Origin: a bacterium
Lineage (GTDB): Bacteria > Chloroflexota > Dormibacteria > UBA8260 > Bog-877
Direction: 5' to 3'
Assembly: GCA_021817025.1 (NCBI GenBank)
Contig: JAKAWF010000082.1
Coordinates: 1 to 12,669 of the forward strand
DNA length: 12,669 nucleotides
A model generated the notes under the pieces. It was not told the origin of the DNA. It ran no database searches and saw nothing but the letters and a program-made list of their open reading frames with translations. Of this stretch, positions 5,981-12,669 are shown piece by piece (positions within the stretch are counted from its first letter, which is position 1; each line of letters starts with the position of its first letter). Both the position numbers and the translations under genes were made by a program.

Positions 5981-7714
5981 TCACCGTGAGTGCGGCTCAA
6001 CCAGTGAGTGGTAGACCGGCTGCCACATAGACGCCTCCACCATCTGCTGGATGCGCTCGTCGCTGCGCATCTGGCCCACGCCGCACTCCCGAGCCTCCCT
6101 GGCCACCGCCACGGCGATCGCCCTGGAGATGGATCGGAGATCGGACATGGGCGGATACATCGCTCCCTGTGCGAGCCGCTCGGAGGACACCATCCCGGCC
6201 AGCGTGGTCGCCGCCACCAGGAACATGCGATCGGTGACCTCCCGAGCCCGCGCCACAATCGCCCCCAGCCCGATCCCGGGAAACACGAAGACGTTGTTGG
6301 CCTGTCCCACAATCCGGGCGTGCCCTTCGATCATGACCGGGTCGAAGGGACTGCCGGTCGCCACCATGGCCCGACCATCACTCCAGGCCAGAACATCCGC
6401 CGGCGTGGCCTCCGATTGGGCAGTGGGATTGGAGAGGGGAAGCACGATCGGTGCCGGGGTCAGCCGGGCCATGTCCCGGATCACCCGCTCGGAAAAACCG
6501 CCTCCGACCCCGCTAACCCCAACCAGAACAGTGGGCGCGACCTGCCTCACCACCGTCTCCAGGTCGTACCTGTCAGCCCCCTCGAAGCCCAGTCTGGAGA
6601 GTTCGCTCCGCGGCAACGCGAAGGGGCGCTTGTCAGCCTCGACACCTTCTCGGCCCACGAAGATCAGTCCCCTCCCGTCGAGCATCACCACCGCCCGCCG
6701 CACCTCGGCCGCGGTGGCACCCTCATCGGTCATGACCGCCTCCGCCAGGCGCGCGATCCCAGTTCCAGCGGCGCCGGCCCCCAGGAACACGATCCGCTGG
6801 TCCGAGAGCCTCTCTCCGCGCCTCCGAAGCACAGCCAGAATCCCCCCCAGCACTGCGGAGGCAGTCCCCTGCACGTCGTCGTTGAAACTGGCGATACGGT
6901 GCCGATAGCGATCCAACAGTTGGATTGCGTTGTGCTGCTTGAAGTCCTCCCACTGCAGCAACGCGTGCGGGAAGACCTCCAGCACGGCACCTACAAAGGC
7001 TTCAATGAAGGCCTCGTAGGCCTGCCCCCGCAGGCGCGGCTTGGGATAGCCGAAATATTGGGGATCGTTCAGAAGGCTCGGGTTGTCCGTTCCGCAGTCC
7101 AGGGAGATCGGCAGGGTGAGGCGGGGATGGATACCCGCTCCGGCTGTGTACAGAGCCAGCTTGCCGATTGGAATACCCATCCCCCCGGCACCCTGGTCAC
7201 CCAGCCCCAGAATCCGTTCGTTGTCGGTGGCAACGATCAGGCGGATGTCGGATTGGCCCGTGTTGCGGAGCAGCTCGGGGATCCGGTCGATGTCACCCGG
7301 GGTGATCCAGAGGCCTCGGGGACGGCGGAGCACATGGCTGAATTGCAGACAGGCCTGGCCGACAGTCGGAGTGTAGAGAATGGGCGCGAGCTCCTCCAAG
7401 TTGTCGAGCACCACCCGATAGAACAGGGATTCGTTGCGGTCCTGGAGCGCCGCCAAGCCGATGTACTTCTCCAAGTCCTCGCTCTTGCGGCGAATGTGCT
7501 CCATCTCCAGCGCCACCTGCTGGTCGATGGTGAGCACCCGCCATGGGAGCAGTCCCCGGAGGCCCAGCGCATCCCGCTCCCGTTCGGAGAAGGCCGCATC
7601 CTTGTTCAGTTCCGGCGAGCTCAGCAGCTCGCTCCCGCGCAACTCCCTCACCGACTCCGACGCACGAAGCGGCGCCCCGGCAGTGGCTCCGCCCCAATCG
7701 GCCTCGCTTCCCAT
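5981..7714 (-). CDS. maeA: Malic enzyme (NAD(P)-dependent, oxaloacetate-decarboxylating)
   Basis: It oxidatively decarboxylates malate to pyruvate and CO2 with reduction of NAD(P). The 577 aa match the long bacterial/eukaryotic malic enzyme class (E. coli MaeA is 565 aa). Visible residues are Y114 (LYTPTVG, general acid), K185 (IGKLALY, general base), E256-D257 (QWEDF) and D279/D280 (FNDDVQGT) for the metal. The Rossmann loop GAGAAGTG lies at 312-319, followed by PLSNPT, ATGSPF and the NNVFVFPGIGLGA block near the C-terminus. A GGGAGG ribosome-binding site stands a few bases before ATG 7714. Cofactor preference cannot be assigned. It is monocistronic, and its 3' end is 42 bases from the IS relic. 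Confidence 0.95.
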   Translation of the reverse strand: MGSEADWGGATAGAPLRASESVRELRGSELLSSPELNKDAAFSERERDALGLRGLLPWRVLTIDQQVALEMEHIRRKSEDLEKYIGLAALQDRNESLFYRVVLDNLEELAPILYTPTVGQACLQFSHVLRRPRGLWITPGDIDRIPELLRNTGQSDIRLIVATDNERILGLGDQGAGGMGIPIGKLALYTAGAGIHPRLTLPISLDCGTDNPSLLNDPQYFGYPKPRLRGQAYEAFIEAFVGAVLEVFPHALLQWEDFKQHNAIQLLDRYRHRIASFNDDVQGTASAVLGGILAVLRRRGERLSDQRIVFLGAGAAGTGIARLAEAVMTDEGATAAEVRRAVVMLDGRGLIFVGREGVEADKRPFALPRSELSRLGFEGADRYDLETVVRQVAPTVLVGVSGVGGGFSERVIRDMARLTPAPIVLPLSNPTAQSEATPADVLAWSDGRAMVATGSPFDPVMIEGHARIVGQANNVFVFPGIGLGAIVARAREVTDRMFLVAATTLAGMVSSERLAQGAMYPPMSDLRSISRAIAVAVAREARECGVGQMRSDERIQQMVEASMWQPVYHSLVEPHSR

Positions 7715-7845
7715 GCCATCCCTCCCGGCTAAGGCACCTGTCGCAGCTTAGCAGCTGACCAACCGCAAGGACCGCGCTGAGCGGGCACCGGCTCGGGCCC
7801 CAAGGGGTTGTCAACTGCTTCCCACAACCTCACTACCTATCATCC

Positions 7846-7862
7846 AGCACATGTGCTAGTGT
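7846..7862 (+). promoter_or_regulatory. Palindrome and -10-like element before the IS607 relic ORF
   Basis: AGCACATGTGCT (7846-7857) is a perfect 12-bp palindrome. It runs into TAGTGT (7857-7862), a -10-like hexamer six bases before ATG 7869, so the recombinase would be read leaderless. In an IS607 element this would be the left end/promoter area, where a regulator or the recombinase could bind; that role is inferred. Confidence 0.35.
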
Positions 7863-7868
7863 GTCGAC

Positions 7869-8306
7869 ATGAGGTGGTCGGAGCGGGCCAAGCTGGAAGG
7901 CGTTCACTACCAGACCGCCTGGCGGTGGTTCCGCCCCGGACAGCTGCCTGGGCCGGCTGTCCGCACCACCGCGGCGGGCGCCGCCACCAAGCACGCCATC
8001 ATCCACGCCAGGGTGTCCTCACACGACCAGCGAGGAGACCTCGAGCGGCAAGTGGTCGTCCCTGACGGTAAATTCGATCACGACTTGGGGCGGGACACGA
8101 CCGCGGTGACCACCTCATCCTGCGCTCGCCGCCATGGCCGCGGGAACGCTCGGAACAGGGCCGAGAAGGCGCTCGGCTGCGCCCAGCGCGATGTGGCGCC
8201 GGGGGCGTTCCCACCCCCTCTTGGTAGCCCGTGGGCGGCGGTACGGTGGCAATGCGTAAGTGGATCTGTCGTAGGCCGTGAGTGGAAACACGGTAGCTCA
8301 CATTGA
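7869..8306 (+). pseudogene. IS607-family serine recombinase remnant (5' part of tnpA, internally deleted element)
   Basis: Residues 1-63 are the start of an IS607-type TnpA: a MerR-like helix-turn-helix (MRWSERAKLEG then YQTAWRWFRPGQLPGPA), then the start of the resolvase domain IIHARVSSHDQRGDLERQV with the catalytic serine at 50/51. A normal TnpA is roughly 190-220 aa. Here resemblance stops at about 8057 and the rest of the catalytic domain is missing. The same frame stays open to 8306 through an Arg/Gly-rich tail that may be the end of tnpB or the element's right end. No intact tnpB is present. The product cannot recombine DNA by itself. Confidence 0.7.
8276..8293. repeat. Small hairpin near the presumed right end of the IS607 relic
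   Basis: CCGTG (8276-8280) and CACGG (8289-8293) enclose an 8-base loop. It could be part of the element's right-end RNA structure or a weak terminator; the stem is too short to decide. Confidence 0.25.
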
Positions 8307-8367
8307 CCAGGGCCGGTAATCTCAGTCGCAGTCAGGTCGGTCCGCGAGACGCCAGGAGGAGGGAACA

Positions 8368-8508
8368 ATGGCTCCCCACCACAGTGAACACTCACGCGCG
8401 CCGCGCGTCTCGTGGATATTGACTTCCCCTCCTCAGCTCATGTGGAACAATCACCCCTGCGACCAACTGGGTTCAATGCGATGGTCTTGGACCAAGCGCC
8501 CGCACTAG
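8368..8508 (+). CDS. Possible 46-aa upstream ORF overlapping the ctaB start
   Basis: ATG 8368 has the best ribosome-binding site in this area (AGGAGGAGG at 8354-8362, five bases before). It opens 46 codons, MAPHHSEHSRAPRVSWILTS onward, ending at TAG 8506-8508. It is out of frame with ctaB and overlaps its first codons. The peptide is His/Trp-rich and matches nothing I know. It may be a leader peptide coupling translation to ctaB, or the true ctaB start separated by a frameshift. Confidence 0.3.
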   Translation: MAPHHSEHSRAPRVSWILTSPPQLMWNNHPCDQLGSMRWSWTKRPH

Positions 8509-9425
8509 CTCGGGCAGAACCTTCGCCAGCGCTAGTTGGAACCGAGATTGTCTCCCCGGGAAAGTCGCGCATTCCAGTGCGGACGTACCTGGTGTTCGTC
8601 AAGCCTCACATCGACTTGACATTCGTCCTCGTCGCCCTCACCGGAGCTCTGCTCGGTTGGGCTCGCTCCGGGCCATTCCCCGTCATGCCCGTAATTGCCG
8701 TGGCAGGCGCGGTGGCGTTCCTGAGCGCGGGGGCCGAGTGCTGGACCAACATCCTCGACCGCGACATAGACGCTCTCATGCCCCGCACCGCGGCGCGCCC
8801 CCTCCCGTGTGGGAAGATTCCCTTGCACAGCGCAGCCGCCCTAGGCGCTGTGCTTACCGGTGCGGGGCTGTTGCTGGCCGCCGCCCTGGGAGCCATACCG
8901 TTCCTCTTCCTTGCATTCGCCCTCATCAACAATGTGGTCGTCTACAGCCTGCTCACCAAGCGCTCTACGCCTTGGAGCATCGTCCTCGGCGCCGGGGTTG
9001 GGCCACTGGCTCTCTGGGCCGGTTACGCAGCGGTGCGCGAACCGATCTCAGAGGCTGCCTGGCTGCTCGGTGCCATGGTGGCGGTCTGGGTTCCTGTGCA
9101 CATCTGGGCCATCGCCCTACGCTATCGCGCCGACTATGCAAAGGGGAATATCCCGATGGCCGCGGTGGTGTGGCCTCGCTCCCAACTCGCCATCGCATCG
9201 TGCGTCTCGACCGTTGCGATGGGCGTGCTGGCGGTTGGGTCACTGGTTGTCCTGGGCGGGCCGGCGGCGGGATGGCTGGCAGTGTCCGTCGGGGTCCTCT
9301 CCCTGTTCACTGCGGCTGGAGCCGTCCTCCTGCCGTGGCACGAACAACTGGCGTCGCTCTTCATTCGTGGGGTCTCGGTCTATCTCGTCCTCGTACTCCT
9401 TGCAGCAGTCGGCTGCGCGGTGTGA
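8412..9425 (+). CDS. ctaB: Protoheme IX farnesyltransferase (heme O synthase), UbiA superfamily
   Basis: It transfers a farnesyl group to heme b, making heme O for heme-copper oxidases. Numbered from GTG 8412 (337 aa), the first Asp-rich motif is N113-ILDRDIDALMPRTAARPLP (D116, D118, D120), diagnostic for CtaB/CyoE. LTKRSTPWSIVLG (181-193) is the usual KRRTP.NIV block. The second motif is H230..RYRADYAKGNIPM (D241). There are about nine membrane helices from residue 56 on. The first 50 residues are polar and unconserved. Neither GTG 8412 nor ATG 8481 has an SD, so the start is uncertain; a strong SD serves an out-of-frame ORF at 8368. A 65-base gap separates it from the 12-TM protein, probably in the same operon. 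Confidence 0.85.
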   Translation: MDIDFPSSAHVEQSPLRPTGFNAMVLDQAPALARAEPSPALVGTEIVSPGKSRIPVRTYLVFVKPHIDLTFVLVALTGALLGWARSGPFPVMPVIAVAGAVAFLSAGAECWTNILDRDIDALMPRTAARPLPCGKIPLHSAAALGAVLTGAGLLLAAALGAIPFLFLAFALINNVVVYSLLTKRSTPWSIVLGAGVGPLALWAGYAAVREPISEAAWLLGAMVAVWVPVHIWAIALRYRADYAKGNIPMAAVVWPRSQLAIASCVSTVAMGVLAVGSLVVLGGPAAGWLAVSVGVLSLFTAAGAVLLPWHEQLASLFIRGVSVYLVLVLLAAVGCAV

Positions 9426-9490
9426 GGCGAGTTCAGGCCCCAAGTCTCCATGGCCAATGACTAGTAACCAAGCAGCAGGAGGGGTAAGCC

Positions 9491-11044
9491 ATGACGAGTA
9501 TCACGCCGCCAAGTGAAGTCGGAGTAGATCGCATCTCTCGCGCCAAGCTCTTTGACTTCTCGCCCATGATGGTCAGAATCCTGACTGCATGGATCGTGAT
9601 AGTCGCGGTTCTGAGCTTTGTAACGGTGCCGTGGCTGGCGCCGGGCGCCAACGGGGACCTCACCGCACCGCTGATCTGGTTCTACCACGCCCTGATGCTG
9701 CCGGTGGCACTGCTCTTCCTGATTCTGTGCACGAGAGTCTTCGTCTTCCACTCTTGGGTGAAGTACATAGTTTCGCACAGCGCCCTGATAGCTCTTTTCG
9801 AGGGCATCGGCTTCCTGATTCTCGGCTACGGAACGCTCCACCATGTGGCGTCGCTCACAGCTTTCGGATTCTGGGTCATCATGCCAGCCACACTGGAGCT
9901 GACCGCAGTGACGATCCTCTTCGTGGTTGATCTGGCCTATTCCGCCCTGATTCCGCCGCATGGCCAGAGCATGCCTCCCCAAAAGGCCGAAATCACATGG
10001 GTGTTCTTTTTCGCGGGCGTCTCCGTCATTACTTGGGTGGTGTTCGGGCTGGCCGCCGCCGCGTCTCAGGTCGGAATCAGCTGGAGTTTCTGGGCAGGGG
10101 CGCAACATGAGTCGACCTCCGCCCTCATGGGCAACATCATCACCTCCCATTCCCATGGAATGCTGCCCTCCTTCATGGCCGCGATCGTGCTCCTGGCGGC
10201 CGAGGCCTTCGGCTATTCCAGGCTGACGGGGGTGCGCAAACAGGTCGCCCGCGGCGGCGTTGGCGCCATGCTTGGCGGCATTGGCCTCTACTCGGGGATC
10301 TACGCTGTATCCGGAGTCGGCACGTTTGTCATCCCCGCCTGGTTCCCCTCCGGACCCGGGGGCGTCAACGGGCTCGCCATGGACGACACCATGACGGGAC
10401 TCGTAGGGCTCGGGAGTCTGGTCCTGGCGGCAGCCATGCTGCCCGAACTGCGAGACAGTTTCCTGAGGCTGTCCGGAACCGCAATGCGACGCCTCAACCC
10501 CGTCCGGCTGGGCGTCTACCTCACCTACCTGATGGCAACAGCGGCCCTGCTGATATATGGCTACTACATCGAGATGAACGAGTCGAGGTTTGGCTTCGCG
10601 GCCACCTTGTCAGCATCGCATGTCATCGATGACCAGATCTTCACACGGAGTCATCTTCTGTTCGTTTTCGGCTCGCTTCCAATCATCGCTGTATTCCTGC
10701 TGGCGGCGGAGCTCTGCGGCGGCGATGTTTCAAAGGCGGGGGTTACCCTCAGGCAGTGGATGGCGCGGCTGATCATCGCGGGCATGGTCGTGACCCTGAT
10801 CGGCATGGGCTTGTGGGTATTCTCGACCCCGGGACACCAGGCGAACTGGGCTCCCAACAGCTTGGGGGAGATCCTCTACATTCTGGGGCAGGGGCTGATG
10901 CTCGTCGGAGCGGTGATCGAACTCTTCACACCACCTGCGCCGCGCACGGAGGAGGTCATCAAGTCCGAGTTTGCACCACCGCAAATGACCGACGATGGTG
11001 GCCAGGCGATAGTTTCGATGGGCGGGCAGAGAACCCCCGGCTGA
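9491..11044 (+). CDS. 12-TM His-containing membrane protein, heme-copper-oxidase subunit I-like topology
   Basis: A 517-aa integral membrane protein with AGGAGG eight bases before its ATG. I count twelve hydrophobic segments (about 28-50, 59-81, 90-113, 119-152, 167-191, 211-240, 255-284, 299-320, 340-361, 381-408, 422-446, 459-480) and a polar C-terminal tail of about 35 residues. Membrane histidines are H66 in TM2 (FYHALMLP), H96 in TM3, H117-H118 before TM4, H220 and H222 in TM6 (TSHSHGMLPSF) and H388 in TM10 (TRSHLLFVF). TM6 and TM10 end alike (VLLAAEAFG / FLLAAELCG). In heme-copper oxidase subunit I, TM2, TM6 and TM10 are the pseudo-symmetric helices carrying metal and heme ligands. The TM7 His pair for CuB and the HPEVY motif are absent. 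Position right after heme O synthase supports heme binding. Oxidase activity is not shown, and no subunit II or III is present. Confidence 0.6.
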   Translation: MTSITPPSEVGVDRISRAKLFDFSPMMVRILTAWIVIVAVLSFVTVPWLAPGANGDLTAPLIWFYHALMLPVALLFLILCTRVFVFHSWVKYIVSHSALIALFEGIGFLILGYGTLHHVASLTAFGFWVIMPATLELTAVTILFVVDLAYSALIPPHGQSMPPQKAEITWVFFFAGVSVITWVVFGLAAAASQVGISWSFWAGAQHESTSALMGNIITSHSHGMLPSFMAAIVLLAAEAFGYSRLTGVRKQVARGGVGAMLGGIGLYSGIYAVSGVGTFVIPAWFPSGPGGVNGLAMDDTMTGLVGLGSLVLAAAMLPELRDSFLRLSGTAMRRLNPVRLGVYLTYLMATAALLIYGYYIEMNESRFGFAATLSASHVIDDQIFTRSHLLFVFGSLPIIAVFLLAAELCGGDVSKAGVTLRQWMARLIIAGMVVTLIGMGLWVFSTPGHQANWAPNSLGEILYILGQGLMLVGAVIELFTPPAPRTEEVIKSEFAPPQMTDDGGQAIVSMGGQRTPG

Positions 11045-11062
11045 CGGACATCAAGACCCGGG

Positions 11063-11524
11063 TCAGGCGGACAGCGGGCATCCCAGGGCCCGCTGTCCGG
11101 GCGGCGCCCGCGAGGCCCCGGTGCGACCGGTCGGAGGTCGCCGGGATCCGTAAGGCGCCCGCAGGTCCGCGAACATGGGGAAGTGCCGGATGTTGCGCGT
11201 CAGCAGCCGCGCGCCGGTGCCCATGGCGGTCGCCGCAATGGCGAGGTCAGCCCCGTCGATGGTGTGATGGCTTGGAAGCCAACGCCGGCCCAGAGCTCCG
11301 GCCGCCTCCGCGACCCGGGCGTCAACCGGGTGCCAGATCAGCGTCGACAGGAGGGAACGGATCGCGGCCTCTTCCTCCGGGCGCATTCCAGCGAGCACCT
11401 CCAAGCGAGTGATCAAACTGGCATGCAAGGACACGCCTGCGCGCTCCCGGGAGAGGAGGTCCAACGCCCCCGAGTGCCCGCGCAGGAAATCAATCAGGAC
11501 CGAGGTGTCGACCAGCGCGGTCAC
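11063..11524 (-). CDS. vapC: VapC-type PIN-domain toxin, with C-terminal extension
   Basis: A PIN ribonuclease of the VapC class: GTG 11524 gives VTALVDTSVLIDFLRG, with acidic residues D6, E42 (TRLEVLAG), D90 and D93 (TIDGADLAIAATA), then LLTRNIRHFPMF. The GTG overlaps the stop of the upstream antitoxin frame (GTGA, four bases). VapC proteins normally end a few residues after HFPMF..L..PY. Here 28 further residues (Gly/Pro/Arg-rich, from about 11148 to 11066) follow, the last of them encoded by the terminator hairpin of the convergent gene. This looks like loss of the native stop rather than a domain. The core appears intact. Confidence 0.85.
   Translation of the reverse strand: MTALVDTSVLIDFLRGHSGALDLLSRERAGVSLHASLITRLEVLAGMRPEEEAAIRSLLSTLIWHPVDARVAEAAGALGRRWLPSHHTIDGADLAIAATAMGTGARLLTRNIRHFPMFADLRAPYGSRRPPTGRTGASRAPPGQRALGCPLSA
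11068..11099. terminator. Strong hairpin terminator candidate after the 12-TM gene
   Basis: CGGACAGCGGGC (11068-11079) and GCCCGCTGTCCG (11088-11099) form a perfect 12-bp GC-rich stem with an 8-base loop, starting 24 bases after the stop of the 12-TM gene. No T-run follows. It lies inside the unusual C-terminal extension of the second PIN toxin read from the other strand. Confidence 0.6.
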
Positions 11525-11736
11525 GGGTCGGGTGGGTGCCAGCGTGATCCGGAGCGCAGCTGCTCCACCCACGCCGCTCCGTCCAGATCCCGGTCCCGCC
11601 AGGCTCCGAACGCCAGCCGCATCGAGGCGAGATCGTCGGCCGCGGAGCGACCGGAGCCGTACACGGTCTCAACCGCGTCTCGGATCAGGGTGGAGATCAG
11701 GGCAGCGGTCAGTGCCCCCAGCGCAGCGGCTCCCAT
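11521..11736 (-). CDS. VapB-like antitoxin with replaced N-terminus (chimeric)
   Basis: The C-terminal 55 or so residues (ISTLIRDAVETVYG, then AADDLASMRLAFGAWRDRD, LDGAAWVEQLRSG) match the pattern of ribbon-helix-helix antitoxins: the second RHH helix and the toxin-binding tail. The expected N-terminal beta-strand and first helix are missing. In their place the same frame holds the YWITMGAAALGALTA piece of a TDT transporter. The first usable start is ATG 11736, giving 71 aa with a hydrophobic N-terminus; no SD is visible. It overlaps the toxin by four bases. Toxin binding may survive, but operator binding is unlikely. Confidence 0.5.
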   Translation of the reverse strand: MGAAALGALTAALISTLIRDAVETVYGSGRSAADDLASMRLAFGAWRDRDLDGAAWVEQLRSGSRWHPPDP

Positions 11737-12437
11737 GGTGATCCAGTACGAGGGCCCGACCGCCCTGAGTGGGACCGCCGCCAGAAGCAGTCGGCCAACC
11801 CATAGCGCCGTGATCGGCAGGTAGAGCACCAAGCCAACGGTCCAGAGGGACGGGCGAGCACGGCCAGGGCCGGGGACTCGAAGTGAACGGATATCGACAG
11901 GGTGGACGCTGCCACCGCCACCGCGAAGAGGGCCACCGGCCAGAGCCGCCACAGGCCGCCAGCGCGCTCCAGGAGACTGGGCTCTGCCCGCTGGAGCGCG
12001 ATCAGGGTCGGCACCAGGTACGCGCACAAGATGGCGGCCACCCCGCCGATGCAGAGGAGCGGGACTCCCAGCCCCTCAAACCCCAGGATGGCGAACCGGG
12101 AGGCCAGCACCTCGGTCCCGGTCGCAAAGGCACAGAGGCCAAGCGCGGTCTGAGTTTGGATCAGACCCCTGGCAAGGGCCCGAGGTGAGCGCCGCCGCAG
12201 CCATCCTTCGGCCACCAGCAACTCCCCGTACCCGATAGTAGCCAGCCCCAGGAACGCCAGGGACAGGTCCTTCGAGCCGTCCGCCTGGAAGGCAAGGCTG
12301 ACGCCCCCTGTCGCCGTCACGAAGGCGAACCGCCCGGGGCTGGGCAGGCGAGGGGCCAGTCCATCGCCGGATCCCGGCCCGGTGGATCCCTCGAGGGCGG
12401 CCGAGACCGGGCTGGGCGCTCCTGGGTGCTGCTCCAC
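11700..12437 (-). pseudogene. TDT-family (tellurite resistance / C4-dicarboxylate type) transporter, frameshifted and truncated
   Basis: From GTG 12437 (GAGG eight bases upstream; the frame extends to 12509) the product has the COG1275-type layout: FAFVTATGGVSLAF near residue 36, ALGLCAFATGTEVLASR, YLVPTLIALQR, GGLWRLWPVALFAVAVAAS. At about 11848-11856 the frame is lost. A one-base deletion on the minus strand moves it to the frame reading LWTVGLVLYLPITALWVGRL and PSYWITMGAAAL, the family's conserved 'YWINMGAMAI' block. The final hundred or so residues usual for the family are absent, and the frame passes into the antitoxin. Ion or substrate is not assignable. If the frameshift is an assembly error, the truncation still stands. 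Confidence 0.7.
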
Positions 12438-12554
12438 TGCGCTGACCTCAGCGGGCGCTGCCGAGCCCCGCCCGCCCCATGCCCACCGGACCTGATCGGG
12501 CGCGGCCACCGCCCCCCAGGAACGGGTGCGCGACAGATTTGTGGGTAGGCAGGG

Positions 12555-12669
12555 TCAGGCGACTGTGGTCTGGGAGGGGAGCCACTCCCAGATTTCCTCC
12601 CAACGGTGGCTGGATGCCTGGCAGCGGAGGGTGACGATGGCCGCAGCGCCACGCACGGACCAACGCATG
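12555..12669 (-). pseudogene. Transposase C-terminus (partial at the right edge)
   Basis: On the minus strand 37 codons from the edge to the TGA at 12557-12555 read MRWSVRGAAAIVTLRC, then QASSHRWEEIWEWLPSQ. This resembles transposase C-termini of the ISKra4 kind ('RW...GA.A...LR....S..W..FW'). The gene enters from outside, so whether it is intact cannot be seen. The element's end would lie between 12554 and about 12510 (ACAGATTTGTGGGTAGGC), just upstream of the broken transporter. The family name is tentative. Confidence 0.45.

Noticed and set aside
5433..5984. 183-codon minus-strand frame as an intact gene
   Set aside because: Only the middle (about 5748-5863) resembles anything, a transposase tail. 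The flanks read through IS ends and there is no SD.
5989..6000. Third TGCGGCTC copy as another IS end
   Set aside because: It lies within the last codons of the malic enzyme, is only 8 bases and has no extended similarity to the relic's ends.
6008..7732. 574-codon open frame on the plus strand opposite the malic enzyme
   Set aside because: It is antisense to a fully conserved malic enzyme. Its product is Gly/His/Pro-rich with no family features, a by-product of high GC.
8303..8322. TTGACC plus TAATCT as a ctaB promoter
   Set aside because: The spacing between the two hexamers is 8 bases, far from the usual 16-18.
9461..10156. 231-codon minus-strand frame opposite the 12-TM gene
   Set aside because: Polar, low-complexity product with no SD; the sense strand has a clear SD and 12 membrane segments.
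12637..12669. ATG 12637 with a GGAGG six bases upstream, as the start of a plus-strand gene leaving the window
   Set aside because: The opposite strand codes for a recognisable transposase C-terminus over the same bases, which explains the sequence better. Only 11 codons are visible on the plus strand.
1..12669. CRISPR array, rRNA or phage genes
   Set aside because: No regularly spaced short repeats, no rRNA-like conserved blocks and no phage structural proteins were seen on either strand.

Overview
The window is GC-rich bacterial chromosome with a mix of SD-led genes (maeA, pncA, the 12-TM protein) and apparently leaderless ones (vapB). PIN-domain toxin-antitoxin pairs, an IS607-type recombinase relic, a COG1275-type TDT transporter and a CCA-encoding tRNA-Arg suggest Actinomycetota or a Chloroflexota/Dormibacterota-like lineage. 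The sequence alone does not settle this.

Left part (1-3454): the 5' end of an unrecognised minus-strand gene runs off the left edge. It is followed by a YbhN/LPG-synthase-TM membrane protein (+), a convergent CDP-alcohol phosphatidyltransferase (-), and a divergent nicotinamidase pncA (+). The first two are envelope-lipid genes; pncA belongs to NAD salvage.

Middle (3455-5980): a complete vapBC operon (-) with a 4-nt overlap precedes about 1.6 kb without intact protein genes. This stretch holds a functional-looking tRNA-Arg(CCT), a decayed second copy of the same tRNA with its upstream region 604 bp away, and a 250-bp IS relic with inverted ends and a transposase C-terminal fragment.

Right-centre (5981-11044): NAD(P)-dependent malic enzyme (-) is followed by a relic of an IS607-family element. 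Next comes a two-gene unit (+): a ctaB-like heme O synthase and a 12-TM His-containing membrane protein. That protein has histidines in TM2, TM6 and TM10, the three pseudo-symmetric heme/copper positions of heme-copper oxidase subunit I, but lacks the TM7 His pair. It is the best candidate for something undescribed.

Right end (11045-12669): a second PIN toxin (-) overlaps an antitoxin whose N-terminal DNA-binding part appears to have been replaced by the remains of a TDT-family transporter gene. The transporter is frameshifted and has lost its C-terminus. A transposase C-terminus on the minus strand enters from the right edge. The window is a stable housekeeping backbone with several deletion scars and IS remains around the tRNA and toxin-antitoxin loci.
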